Assembly: GCA_022702705.1 (NCBI GenBank)
Contig: CM040424.1
Location: forward strand, 137,317,665-137,381,664
DNA from: Papilionanthe hookeriana x Papilionanthe teres
Lineage: Eukaryota > Streptophyta > Magnoliopsida > Asparagales > Orchidaceae
DNA length: 64,000 nucleotides
Direction of reading: 5' to 3'
The notes under the pieces are model-generated. The model saw only the letters and a list, made by a program, of their open reading frames with translations, did no database searches and was not told the origin of the DNA. Shown here one piece after another: positions 1 through 10,940 of this stretch (position 1 is the stretch's first letter; each line of letters begins with the position of its first letter). The position numbers and the translations under genes are program-made.

Positions 1-891
1 TTGTTTCTCTACCACTAAATCACCTATAGTGATATGGTGCTGAGCTCCGGCAAATCGCTTAATGAAGAGGCTCTCTAGCTCTGAGAATGTCTTCACTGAA
101 CCGTTGGGCACTCCGCATACCCGCCGAAGGCGATTCCCGACGGATCGCTAACGAACTCGTCGGAAGAGTAGCGCATCGCTCCCGCCGCATTGCAACAACC
201 GGCACGAAAGTGTGCAACATGCCGTCGGGGTTCCTGGTCCGTCGAAGGTCTTAAACAGAGGTGGTACGAAGCCTTTCGGGTATCGGACAGCGTCGAATTC
301 TTCCGGGTAAGGTCTACCCGTCCGAATGGATGTCCCGTTCTTCGATTGTGCTAAGGCTTCTCGCACTCCGCTCGCTCTACCAAGTTCTTGATATCCTTTT
401 CGGGGATCATACTTCGTGCCGTATCCTTTTTTAGCCGGTCATCCCCATCGACGGATGTAATCTCCTTTCCTCCGTCTACGATGTGAATGACTTCGGGGGT
501 GTCTCTCTATGTGGTTGTACTTCGACTCGGAGAGTGGCCGCAGCTACGGCCATCTCTTCCATCCTCTTCGCCATTCGAGCGATCATGTTGTCCTTTTCCC
601 CGAAGCCGTCTCTTCATCGGCCCGGCTCCTCTCTTCCGCGGCCGCAGGAGCACCTCGAGAAGCCGATGAAGCTCGTGTCTCAACCATGTTGATTTCTCGC
701 ATATTCGTTGTCCATGAATTCGATGAGTCGATCTCATCTCCGAACTTTTCTTCTCTTTCTTTTGCCAACCGTCCGATGTCGGTTCTCAACTTTTCCATGG
801 CATCTTCTAGCGGAGCTTCGTGTATCTTTGTGGTTGTCATGCGATGGTCGCCGGGTCCTTTTTCACGAGTCCCCTTCATCGCAAGAAGCAC
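1..891 (-). CDS. gag: Ogre/Tat gag, N-terminal part (element Ogre-A), runs off window
   Basis: Capsid-type Gag protein of a Ty3/gypsy Tat/Ogre element, which packages element RNA in virus-like particles. The recognisable part lies at about 366-1, where the minus strand reads YPEEFDAVRYPKGFVPP, then FKTFDG, an HVAHFRAG-like stretch, SGIAFGGYAE and SELESLFIKRF. That is the usual Tat order: target-peptide, aromatic/FDG block, then the helix-rich capsid. Upstream (about 890-500) is a charged, helix-forming stretch (EKLRTDIGRLAKEREEKFG, then a MEEMAVAA-type heptad region) typical of the Gag N-terminus. The frame changes near 480, 390 and 170, so it is either a pseudogene or read through base errors. 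The start near 891 is a guess. The remaining gag, pol and 3' LTR lie left of the window. Confidence 0.7.
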
Positions 892-1906
892 TTTCTTCGT
901 ATTCCAGCCTCCCGGCGAGACTTTCTCTCTCGGGCTGTCGTTTCAATCTCAACTCGCCCCGTAGTGGGACGCCACACCATCCTTCTAGCGACAGAAGGTC
1001 TAGGACCGGATGGTCCGTCGGCCAAATGCCGGAAGGTGGTATCCTCCCTAATCCGTAATCCCGATACTACGACAGAGCGGCTAGCCTTCATTCTCTTGCT
1101 TGGCTTTTCTATCATGATGGCGGGCTCTATTCGGGGCCCAAGACGGGATTCGATCGGCACCCGCCCTATCCTTCGTAGAATTTCCGATACGGGCGCTTTT
1201 CCTTCCTTGCTAGCTTTTCTACCAAAGTTCGCGGTCGAGCAAACCGGCGTAGTTCTAGTTCTTTTCTTGCGGCTATCGTTGTAGTATGCGGGCCGAGGTA
1301 ATGTGGCAAGCAATCTTGCGAACATTCTCCTCATCCTCTCGCGGCGAGAGGGGATGGAACTCGCTTCCTCCCAAAAGTGGTATGTAGTCGAGCAGCGGTG
1401 TATATTCCGGTAGCGGTGTATATTCCGGCAACTCGGAATTTCCTCCGGAAGGCAATCTCGGCAGCTCCGGCTTCCCCGGCGATCCTTCTATTTCTATTTC
1501 TTCTTTGGGTCTTTGTCAGCGACGGAATCTTCAACCGGACCCGATTTCGAAGACGAAGGTCTTACAGAAGATCCGTACCCTCCACTGTAACAGGTTTACC
1601 ATAGTTCCGGATTTCTTTCCCTTTGATTCGGCGAAGCTCGGGGTAGGTGCGGAAACAACTAGACCAGATGGGGGTAGTAAGAACAGATCCTCCCGTGGAC
1701 AACAAGATTCCTCCTAGTCCGGACCCTTCGCATGGGAGGAAACTCTCGGGTCGATCTAAGGTCGAACTCGAGCGTGGTTCCTCGCCTTCGGATACCTTGT
1801 TTGTCGATGCAAAGAGGGAGACGTCGGTGACCTCGACGTTCGTGTTTTCAAATCCTTGTCCAAATCGGATGACCCCATTGTCGGGCAGCATCATCCTTAT
1901 CGACAA
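892..1906 (-). pseudogene. ORF1-like region upstream of gag in Ogre-A
   Basis: About 1 kb of GC-rich, coding-like sequence between the 5' UTR and gag. An extra ORF1 before gag is a known hallmark of Ogre elements, and the position fits; I cannot recognise a domain. The longest open stretches are at 1906-1562 (114 codons, containing GVIRFGQGFENTNVEVTDVSLF) and 1334-876 (152 codons, rich in Arg and Lys). They are in different frames, so the ORF is broken or contains base errors. The first block is also present at 52954-52757 in the second Ogre copy, where everything after it is deleted. Function unknown. Confidence 0.45.
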
Positions 1907-2460
1907 CGAAGTCCAGATCCGTTGGTGAAGGAGAAAATCGGCTTCGGGGCTTCCATTTCAGCAGGTAGATTCGTGTTGTCGGTCCCAAGTTATGCTTCTT
2001 TTCTTCAGGACGAAAAGAAAGGAATTGAAAAGAGTCCGAACTCATTCTTTGTTCATGTATTTATAAAAAAGAATCATTTGTTAAAAGAATCACTTATTAG
2101 AGGGTTTGTTTATTTAGAACGGAATGTCCAAAGGTGTAGAGAAGGTAAGGAATCCGATTCAGAGTTGGAAAGGGAAAGAAAGTCTTAAGACTTCTCGACT
2201 CGAAGGATCATTCCTAAACTAACACCTATTGGGGGTCCACCCCACCTCAGAAATGAGGTAAAAGGATCTCGAAACCTCTCTGTTTAGGGGTGTCTAAACA
2301 AAGGCTCCTAAATCCGAGAGAATGTTGGCTATATTTGTTCAAGATAGAAATGAACATAGTATTCCAACGGAAAGAAGGGTAGTTTGATCCATTAGGGACA
2401 TGGATACACTACCAATTTTTGAAAGCAGAATTATTTGATTATAATGGAGAGAGGAATCTG
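1907..2460 (-). other. 5' untranslated leader of Ogre-A
   Basis: Noncoding leader between primer binding site and ORF1. It contains ACACCTATTGGGGGTCCA (plus strand 2222-2239), the exact inverse of the sequence next to the polypurine tract of this family (42782-42799). After it comes an ACCTCA...TGAGGT inverted pair (2244-2258). The same leader occurs at 52955-53458 in the second copy. Confidence 0.6.
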
Positions 2461-2478
2461 TCCCCAGCGGAGTCGCCA
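2461..2478 (-). promoter_or_regulatory. Primer binding site, tRNA-Arg type
   Basis: The plus strand reads TCCCCAGCGGAGTCGCCA, which equals the 3' tail of a plant tRNA-Arg (acceptor 3' strand plus CCA). The minus strand is therefore an 18-nt primer binding site for first-strand synthesis. It lies 6 bp from the LTR end at 2485 and fixes the element orientation as minus. tRNA-Arg priming is characteristic of Ogre. Confidence 0.85.
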
Positions 2479-2668
2479 GAAATCTGTCGGCATATTTTTT
2501 TAGGTTGTGTGATATTTTAAAAAAGGGGGGTCGCCTAACAGAAGCTGTCGGCGAATTTTTAATTTAATTAAAATAAATAATTTGAAAAGTAGTATTTGAT
2601 TTTGAAAATAATTTTAAATTCGAAGGTTTTAAGATATGAGATTTAAACCGATCTCACATCCCAAGTAG

Positions 2669-2678
2669 TTTATATAAA
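2669..2678 (-). promoter_or_regulatory. Candidate TATA box of the Ogre LTR promoter
   Basis: TTTATATAAA is conserved in all three LTR copies (also 35403-35412 and 53660-53669) inside a well-conserved neighbourhood, about 185 bp from the primer-site end of the LTR. If used, transcription would start about 30 bp downstream in element sense, giving a U3 of about 7 kb and a very short R-U5. The palindrome itself does not show direction, so this is a sequence inference only. Confidence 0.4.
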
Positions 2679-4596
2679 CGAGCACCGCACCACAAACCGT
2701 GTATCTATCCCTAAGGATGTACACACTCGCTTGACGCGTGGGGCTCGATTAAATAAACTAGAAGATTTGTGACATCCGTTTGGTCCGCGAAACAATTTTA
2801 TAAGCCGACAAAATTCCCCGCTTAATATGAAAACATTAAACAGGGTTTATATTACTCGGGTTCTTTAAAATTCCCTATAAGGGCAAGCCCCTATAGTTAA
2901 TTACATCTTAAGTGACGGGAATCACCTAAGAAAACTCTCGATAATAATCAATAATTCTGCTCTCAAGAATTTCAAAATTTAAGGTTTTCAAAGATTGAAT
3001 TTTGGAATTTCAATAGGGAATGGATCAAATTTGGAACATTTTGTTTTGTGAATCCAAAGGAAGAAAGGTAGGAGAAATCACTGATTCGAAGTGAACTTCG
3101 GTAATTTCCCGACTACCCTATTGTTTGGCTTGAATTTTGGAAAGTCCTAATGTTTATTTAGTATTTCAATCTCGCCAATTTTAATTATTTAGGGCTTATA
3201 TTTGTATGATAAAATCAAACAAATAGACTCGGAAGATGTGAGGGTTTATTGTCGTATCGGACGACTACCTCGGAATCCTAAGACCGGTTAGGGCTTAATT
3301 TGCAATGCAAATGCCTAACGAAGAGTCGAGGATTTATGTTGCACTGAGCAAGCTACCTCGAAGTCCTATGGCTTTGTTGTTTAATTCTAAGAAGGTTTTA
3401 TCGAAGTAGGTTCAAGTTTTGTTGATGACGATGGCCGTGCTCGCCCACCATGCTCCAAGCTCCTTGTTGTTGCAGAGGTTTAGTTTTAGAAATCATAAAT
3501 CGTGGGATGAGAAAAGTGTTTTGGTTTAGAGAAGTCTTAATTTTCCAAGTGTTCTTTATGTTTCGATTAAAACAAATCTTAAAGTCGATTATAACGACAC
3601 CTGTTAAGATCCTACTGGTTCCATCCTTCCGGCATCATTATTTTTATCGGATTCACTTAGTCCGTATGAATTTGCTAAACTCAACTCGAATGAGTTCCAC
3701 ACTTTCATTTAGACCGTGGGAAATCCCGTTAGCAACACGTAGGTTACATCATCCGAGGTATTCCCGATCATCCAACGTAACGTTTTAATTTAGTTGCAAT
3801 TGTAGTTTTGTGTTCCGTTTCGTGATTAAATTTCGAGTTGTTTTATATTTTCGAAATGTTGTGGCGGTGAATTTTATCTCGCAATGACTTTTAACTTAGT
3901 TTTGGTTTCAGTTTTAGGGACTATCCTAAAGGTGTGGGTTTTCATGCAACAGTTGTTTTAACATGCAAGAGAAGTAAAGTGCATTTACAATAAAGTAAAT
4001 TGCAATAAGGTAAATTGCAATGAAATAAATTACAATAAAATAGAAGCGTACCTGGAGGGTCTTCCCGTCATCCCAAGCTGCACTTAAAACACAATTAGAA
4101 TATTTAAGCAAGTTCCTAGGTAAAGCTAAGGTAAGGGTTATGGTTTTCTACCAAATTCCTAATCCTATAGCTAGTCATCTCCTATGACGTCTAGGTTCTT
4201 TGTGTTTTTATTTGAGGATGATTTTCTTCATCAAAGAACAATTAAATCCAATTGTTCTTATAAATATCCTATCATATTGAGGAAGTGCTTAAGAAGAATC
4301 TTAAACATCTTTTCAATATTTCTAGGATTGTTTTAAGTCCAAATGAATTTAATTATATAAATGAATCAATCGTCCGAGGTTTTCAAGTTTTGTTGTTATC
4401 TTACTCAGATGAACTAGGACATTTGAATATCCTATAAGTGAAGTAACATTTCATTTAATATTCTGTTTAGGAGTTATAATATCCAAAGCTTTCAAGGGTA
4501 AATTAAGTATTCAAATGATTTGATTTAAGTTAAAGGATTTAAATTTGGAATAGTTGTTCAAGTTGCTTTATATTTAATTTATTTCATGTCTTAGGT

Positions 4597-4915
4597 GATG
4601 TTATATTTAATTCAATTTAATTTAATCGAGTTTTAATTTAATTTAATATAGTTTAATTTAATTTGATTTGATGTTTAATTAATTTGATTTGATTTAATTT
4701 AATTTAATTATTTAATTTAATTTAATTTAATTTAATTTAATTTAATTTAATCGTTTAATTTAATTATTTAATTTAATTTAATTTAATTTAATTATTTAAT
4801 TTAATTTAATTTAATTTAATTTAATTTAATTTTAATTTAGTTTAATTTAATTTAATTTAATTTAATTTAATTTGATTTAATTTTAATTTAATTTTAATTT
4901 ACTTTATTTTTAATT
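4597..4915. repeat. (TTTAA)n-like microsatellite array in LTR1
   Basis: About 320 bp of TTTAA/TTAAT pentamers with occasional TTTGA, TTATT and TTCG variants. The homologous arrays in the other LTRs are longer (about 475 bp each). It is an expandable block inside the LTR and explains part of the LTR length difference. Confidence 0.9.
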
Positions 4916-5654
4916 TTAATTGAAATTTTAAAAGAATTTAATAATTCAATTAAGTCTTTTAATGTTTTACATTTCGAGTTATCATTTTAATTAAGAGTTG
5001 AGTATTAATGATATAATTAGTTTAGGGATTTTTAAATTAAAGAATAAATCTCTTCCTAATAAATATCCCTTATTTTAATAATTCCAATTTATTATTCCTC
5101 CAAATTTAATCTATTATTTAATTAAAGTTTAATCATTTTAAAATTATTTAATGGGTTTCTACCCTTTAATTATTTAAATTTCAATCATCCAAACCAGATT
5201 AAGATCAAATATTTTACTTGTTAATTTTTTTTATTAAGCCTAAAGTTTTAATTAAGGGTTAAAAGTTTAATTACCATTTTACCCTTTAAGCTTAATAATT
5301 TCATAACTCACTAAATTGAACCCAAATGAACTTGAAATTTTTATGTGACTTCACTCATATGTCAATAAAGACATAAGAGGAGAAAATGTGATTTTTCTGT
5401 ATTTAATTTATTTATATAATTATTTTTGGTGGAAAATAGGGATTTTCAAAGAAAATTTAATAACAAGACCAAGGGAAAGTTTCTGTCCTTAAGAAAATTA
5501 GGGGACATTCCTAATGACCAGAGAACCACTTGGACCAATTTTGGTGATTTTTTAAATTATATTATTTTTATTATAATTATTTTGAGTTTTGGAGTGTTAA
5601 TTAATTTAAAAATAAAATAAATGTTGAAAAATGGGTTTTATATTTTTCAAAAAT

Positions 5655-5994
5655 CTCTCTGATATCAAGGAAACCAGAGAAGCAAATTTTGCAATTTTCT
5701 GATTTTTCTATGATTTATTATAATTATTTTAGTGAAAATGCTAGAAAATATATTTTTTAATTTTTAAAATTACCTTAGGGCTTTAAAATTCAATATCTCA
5801 CTAAATAGACCTAAGAAAAATGTGGGATTTGTTCCTAAGTAATTAAAATTCAAAATGTGACATTTTGGTGAATTTTATTATTTTTGTGATTTTTATTATT
5901 TTTTAATTATTAAAAATATTAAAATATTATTAAAAATCAACTTTTTTAGAAAATTGAAATTTTAATTTTCTTAGGTTCCCCTGATATCAGAGAG
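5655..5994. repeat. Inverted repeat around GATATC in LTR1
   Basis: CTCTCTGATATCAAGGAAACC (5655-5675) and GGTTCCCCTGATATCAGAGAG (5974-5994) are near-perfect inverted copies about 300 bp apart. The same pair occurs near 38562/38879 in LTR2 and near 56813/57134 in LTR3. LTR RNA could fold into a long stem there. Confidence 0.75.
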
Positions 5995-6705
5995 GCTCCA
6001 AAACCAATTTGATGGATTTTTAAAAAGTATTTTAAAAGTTATGAATTTTTAAAGTTTAAAATGGCTAAGTGACTTAAACAACCCAATTAGTGCGGGCTAA
6101 CCAAGTCCAATCGACCTCAAATTTTTATGGTGGATTCCTCTGATCCTAAAGGTCAGTGGAGAATTGATTTCAAGTCAATTTGATGCCTGGTTAACTCTAA
6201 TTAATTAAAGACCTATTTTGGGTGTTTAAGCCAATTAGGGTTGCTTTGAATGAGCTAAGCCAAAATCTATTTTTCCTAGTGGTTCTCTCGGTCATAAGGA
6301 ACATCACCAAATTTTCCTAGAATTTATTTCACAACATGCTATTTACTGGAATTAAAATACTCAAAACAGATGACTCGAACTTGAAAAATCAAGAACTCTT
6401 CATAGGGATGGCCTTCGACTTTGGAAAATTCGGGAATTTTCCCAAATTCAGTAGGCTTCAAAAGCCCTATGGTCTCATGCCATGGTGAATTGTATGCATG
6501 CATGGAGAATTAAAATAATGCGAGAGTAAATAAATCATAAAAAATAAAATATTTGATGAAATTAAGTGATTTCTTTTCCACATTATTCTCCTCTCTTCAT
6601 CGAGCAAGAGGGTATTTTTATTTTATTTTTTTAATTTTTCTACATAGTAGATATGAATTTTCGAAGTTTAGGAATTAAATAAATCAGAAAATACCCTATT
6701 TTTCT

Positions 6706-6860
6706 ATTTATCCACGCGGCGCCGCCGCATCCTCGGCAGCCTCCGAAAGACCACGCGGCGCGCTCCCATTCGACGCCGCCACTCGAGTCGCGGCCCCGGC
6801 CCCGTGGTTCTAGTACCGTCTCCCGGTCCGACGCGATCCCGGCCGTCCGTGCGCGCGTGT
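6706..6860. other. GC-rich island in LTR1
   Basis: A sharply GC-rich block (repeated CGCGGCGCCGCC, CGACGCCGCC) in an otherwise AT-rich LTR, immediately next to an AT-rich GATAAATAGA stretch on the minus strand. It is present at the same place in LTR2 (about 39610-39760) and LTR3 (about 57865-58030). It could be a regulatory island; no function is shown by the sequence. Confidence 0.5.
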
Positions 6861-9593
6861 ATCGAATGGACGCGCATCCGTTCATCGTCCCCAAGTGTTC
6901 TCACCCGAGAGCCGTCCACACTAAATCCCTAAGATCTCACTCGATTCTCAATGGATTTTCATGTTCTTATGCTCTACGGATTCGTCTCGAAGAGACGAAC
7001 ACATCTATACGGCTAACATGCATCGAAACTAAAGCATTTAAAATGGAGAATCTCCGAAGCTCCGGGATGAAGAGTTAGCTCATACCTTGGCTCGTAGAAG
7101 TGTGGCTTCAATCCGAGAGTTGTTGCACCTTCGATCGGGTCCTAGCAAGCTCCGCATGAAGTCTCCCGGTCCGTGAATTGTCCGGATATGATTTCGACCA
7201 AGCCCGATCACAAAGCTTGGAGGCCGGAGCAACCGGGTGGTCCGGAGATGGGGCTTTTGATGGTGGACACCTTCTCTTGGTCCGGTGAAGGTGTAGAGCC
7301 AATCAATTTGGGAATCGACTCACCGTGGAGAAGTGTCCTGGTTTTGGTGGAATTTCAACTCTGAAATTGAGCTTACAGAGGAGAAATGGCAGGGGGATTT
7401 CACTGGGGATCAAGTGCTCTAAGGGTGGAGGAGGGTCTGGAACAATTTTAGCAGAGTTTTGGCAAGGTTTGTGCTTCTCTTCTTCTCATGGCCGAGAGGG
7501 GTGGAGTTTAAATAGAGCTGGCTGGGGGGCCTCCTGTGGAGTTAGGGCTCGGGATCACCGCTCCGTGAGGAGAAGAACGACCATGGTGACCACTAGGCAT
7601 GGGGCAGCTCAGCAAGTGAGAATTTCAATGTTGGCTCACATGTGAGCTCTCGGCCATGGTGTTTTCCGGCGGCCTGGTGGCCGGCCGGCCGTGCAATGGT
7701 CACCATCTTGGTCAGTGGGTCGTGGCCGGAGGTTTGTGCAATCAATCGCCATGGACATGTGTAAAGGCTTTGATCCAAAGTGGAATGGGGCATGGCTAGA
7801 TTTGGACCTAAATGGGTCAACCCACCCATTTGGGCTAGGTGCACCACCCAAGGCCTGGTTTAGGCCGAGGAGAAAGTGATTTGGATCAGCTTGATTAGTG
7901 GGGTCAAGTCACAATCCAAGTACAATTGAAGCTTAAGCATGGTTTAGTGGAGTCATGGAAGTGGTTAATCACCTTTAGGAATTAAGGAAAGGGCCTCCTC
8001 CTTTTGCCCAAAATGGCATGGTGACATGTAAAGAGGCTCTCATGGCTTGCATATGGCTTGTGCATGGCTCCATGGCTCCATTTGGCTTCGGGAAAAGTGA
8101 TGTCAATTTCATGGAAATGGATTTAAGGAAAATTTTAGTATTTAGGGGTGATTTGGCATGAGGCTTGATTTGGAATTATTTGATGATGAATTTAGGACTT
8201 AGGGATGATTTTAATTGAAAGTATGATGAGGGGAAATGTCATATGGGCTTTGGAAGAATTTTGGGCTTTTTTGAAAGGGTTTTAGATGGGCTTTTAAGAT
8301 GGATTAGGAAAGTGGGCTTTTGGATTTTAAAATGGATTTTGGGATGAAATTTTGTAAAGAGGTTGGGCCAAATAATTGTTGGGTTTAGCTCATGGATGTG
8401 TCATGAGTGACTTGAAGCAAATTTGGGGTAGTTTGGATTTGAAATGGGTTGAATTTGGGTTAGGTTTGGGCTTAGGTCAAAAATGGGCCTTTTAACCTTG
8501 GGTTGCGTTTGAGTGGGGTTTGGGTTCAAATTTTGGGCAAATCATGTTAGGTTTTTGTTTGTTGGAATGTTAAGGAAGATTTAGAAAAGGTTTGGGGTTA
8601 ATTGGAGTTGAATTGGGTGAGTTTGGGTTAAGTTTGGGTCATGGGTCCAAATCGGGCTTTAAGGCCAAAAGTGAGATCGATCCAAATGTCAATCAAATTG
8701 GACTTGGATTTGGTCTAGATTGGTATTGGGAATGTTGAATTGAAGTTTAGAATTGAATTGGACCAGAATTTGGGTCAATCGATAGGTTCGGTTTAACATC
8801 GGGTTCACTTTGGTTAAAATGGGTCAATCGGGGGTTTTGACAAAAGTAGGGTAAATTGACAAAATTGGCCCATGGTGTAGTTGGACAAAAAGAAATTGGG
8901 AATATTTAGGATTTTCTGGAATTTTCTGGGAATTTTCTGAATTTTTGGATTTTTAGGCCAAGAAGGGTATTTTGGGTATGTGGAGGGTATTGGGAGGTAT
9001 TTAGTAGGTGTAGGGTCCCGGGGTTCAAAAATTGAAAATTTGGGAAATTAAAGATTGGGTGAATCTAGATGGAAAGAAATCATTTTGGTTGAGCCATGAA
9101 GCCATTTCAAAGTCCATATGAGCCATGAAAGGACTCATTTGAGGCATTCACTATGTTGTTCCTAACCCTCTTAGCCAAGGGCTTAGGGGTTAAGGACCAT
9201 CCATGTGAATCACCTACATGAGTCAGGAGGTTAAGTTGGGTATGGGTGGGGTTTTAGGAAGTGTGTGGAAATGTAGTGTGTAAGTGTAGTGTGTATGTAA
9301 GTGTATGTGTAAGTCGGCCCCTTCACTGCGACCGAGCCACCTGCAAGGCGTCCCAAGGCCAAAGAGTCCTATAGGAACTCATCCTTTAAACTTCCACATT
9401 TGATTTCAACCCTCTAGGTGATTAGGGGTCTATAGTCAAGTTTGTGGAGTTTGCGGGGAGTTTAGAAGTGGTTTAAATTTCTAAAATGTGGGTCCCAATT
9501 CTAGTCCTCTAAGATAGTCAAAGGAAAAGCCTAAGGCTAGATCCTAAGCACTAAAAAGAAGAAGGGAAGACCTCATCAAAAATGAGGTCAACA

Positions 9594-10104
9594 TGATGTG
9601 GGCACTTCCTAAGAAGATCTTTGAATCTTTCCCAAGCTTCATATATTTATTCCCCTTCAAACTGACCAAAAGATGTGATATCATTTCTTAGCTTAGCAGT
9701 CTTTGATGGAGGGAAATATTTTGATAAAAACTTTTGAGAAAGTTGTCCCCAAGTTCTAATTGCTCCAGGTGCTAACGAATTAACCACGTCTTAGCTTTAT
9801 CCCTTAATGAAAAAGGAAAAAGTCTAAGTCTCACAGCATCACTTGACACTCCGTCATATTTAAAAGTAGCACACAGTTCTAGAAAAATAGTGAGATGTAA
9901 ATTTGGATCCTCATTAGGTGTTCCTCTAAATTGATTATTTTGTATCATTTGGATAATATTAGGTTTAAGCTCAAATGAATTAGCAGCAAAATCAGGATTT
10001 TGAATTGTCATATGAATTTCATCTGCTGTTGGGTTAGCATAATCCCTTAAAGGTCTTGGCAAATTTCCAATATCATTTCTCTCATTATCTTGGCTATTCG
10101 CCAT
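9594..10104 (-). pseudogene. gag: Athila gag fragment (element B), cut by Ogre-A
   Basis: N-terminal Gag of an Athila-lineage Ty3/gypsy element. The start is ATG at 10104 (MANSQDNERND). Visible blocks are RPLRDYANPTADEI, FELKPNIIQMIQNNQFRG, TPNEDPNLHLTIFLELC, then RLRLFPFSLRDKAKTWL, which is the standard Athila Gag order. The frame shifts near 9772. The other frame continues with GQLSQKFLSKYFPPSKTAKLRND and EAWERFKDLLRKCPHH, with one stop, and ends abruptly where the Ogre LTR begins (9593). The rest of B lies beyond Ogre-A, left of the window. Conserved with the gag of element A (22707-22458). Confidence 0.85.
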
Positions 10105-10313
10105 TTTGCAAGGATTTTTAAGTTTGTTTTTGTTGTTTCCTAATTGTTCTAACAGTACGCTCTAACTCTGAATTATAAGGTACTAAACCTATAGATCCAC
10201 TACTACGCATATAAAATTACACAAATACTCTAAAAATTAAACAAACACATAATTACACACTATAAAGTAAAGATTTTCAGTTACTATATTATCAATAGAT
10301 ACCGCTTATACCT
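10105..10313 (-). other. 5' leader of element B
   Basis: AT-rich noncoding sequence between the gag start and primer site of B. It is nearly the same as the leader of element A (about 22708-22967), including a short segment with CGCTCTAACTCTGAAT on the plus strand. Confidence 0.6.
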
Positions 10314-10331
10314 TGCCCGACAACGGCGCCA
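10314..10331 (-). promoter_or_regulatory. Primer binding site of element B, tRNA-Asp type
   Basis: The plus strand TGCCCGACAACGGCGCCA resembles the tRNA-Asp 3' tail (ending AACGGCGCCA) with a few changes. It is the usual Athila primer and sits 6 bp from the LTR of B at 10338. Confidence 0.75.
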
Positions 10332-10337
10332 ATAACT

Positions 10338-10940
10338 TAATGCGACAGACTTTATATTATGAAATAACTTATGAACCTAAATTATTATAAATTTATAATG
10401 ATTTTGTAAAGTCCAAACTTCAACGCAAGTATACGTATTGTATCAAGTAATATAGGGCTCTAATAGAGTCTTGGTTATCGATCCCATAGGGAAGGCACGT
10501 TACTTACAATAAGTAGTATAATATTGAAATCCAATACTCAAATTGTAATAAAAGTTTAAGTTTACTTCTACTAACAAGATGCAGAAAACAGTAACAGTTA
10601 AGCAAACCACAATTACTTCTAATATCTTTAAACAGAACTAACTAACACACACACTAAGCTTTGTATTTAAAAGGTTTTGATATATATGAAAAGTGTCTTT
10701 CCTCTCGCAACAAGTATATGATATGTGAATGATATAGAATGATTTTTTTTTTTGTATTGTGTCAAATAGAAGCACAAATGTTTCTTTACCCTCAAAAGAG
10801 TACCCCCTCTTTCAAGCATGAAAAGAACATTGACATATCCTAAGTTTATTCACTAAATCTAAGGCTAGGCTGGGAGGATATTGGCTGTCACTACGAAGCT
10901 CTCACTCACCCTTCACCTGAAGGCTAACCTTCTAGTTTAG
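10338..10940 (-). repeat. 5' LTR of element B, first part
   Basis: Left part of an Athila LTR that begins TAATGCGACAG (mutated TGATGC) and is interrupted at 10940 by element A. It aligns with the A LTRs from 11026 onward (plus-strand CAAGTATACGTAT, GGCTCTAATAGAGTC, AGTACCCCCTCTT, GAGGCTAGGCTGGGAGGATA blocks). Unlike them, it lacks the 85-bp extension carrying a primer-site echo. The remainder is 24743-25786. Confidence 0.8.
10936..10940. repeat. Target site duplication TTTAG, left copy
   Basis: TTTAG at 10936-10940 is repeated at 24738-24742 directly after element A. Removing A and one copy restores a continuous LTR of element B (...CTAACC...TTTAGTTACCAATTTTAGGACC), which proves the insertion and its ends. 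Confidence 0.9.

Larger units (their letters stand above)
2485..9593 (-). repeat. 5' LTR of Ogre-A (7.1 kb)
   Basis: Long terminal repeat bounded by TGTCGGCA (plus strand, next to the primer site) and ...GGTCAACA, so TGTTGACC...TGCCGACA in element sense. It matches the LTRs at 35224-42779 and 53482-61036 along its length but is about 450 bp shorter. The differences include a shorter TTTAA-type array and the lack of about 150 bp near 9000. From right to left in element sense it contains a terminal hairpin, a long C/A-rich tract, a GC-rich island (about 6706-6860), a GATATC inverted repeat, a pentamer array and a TATA-like site close to the primer end. I see no protein-coding gene in it. The flanking 5 bp TGATG (9594-9598) should be one half of the target duplication. 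Confidence 0.88.

Noticed and set aside
2461..2478. tRNA-Arg tail read as part of a tRNA gene
   Set aside because: Only the 18-nt 3' tail is present, directly next to an LTR; it is a primer binding site. The same applies to the tRNA-Asp tails.
5426..5620. 64-codon plus-strand frame kept in all three LTRs (also 38330 and 56582)
   Set aside because: Short, AT-rich, antisense to the element and preserved mainly because the LTR copies are similar; no known motif.
6857..7078. Plus-strand frame over the GC island (also 39724 and 57837)
   Set aside because: Start and length differ between the copies and no domain is recognisable; better seen as LTR sequence.
8440..8660. Interstitial telomere repeat
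   Set aside because: Words such as TTTGGGTT and TTAGGTTTGGG are irregular and no run of TTTAGGG exists; it is general G/T skew in the LTR.
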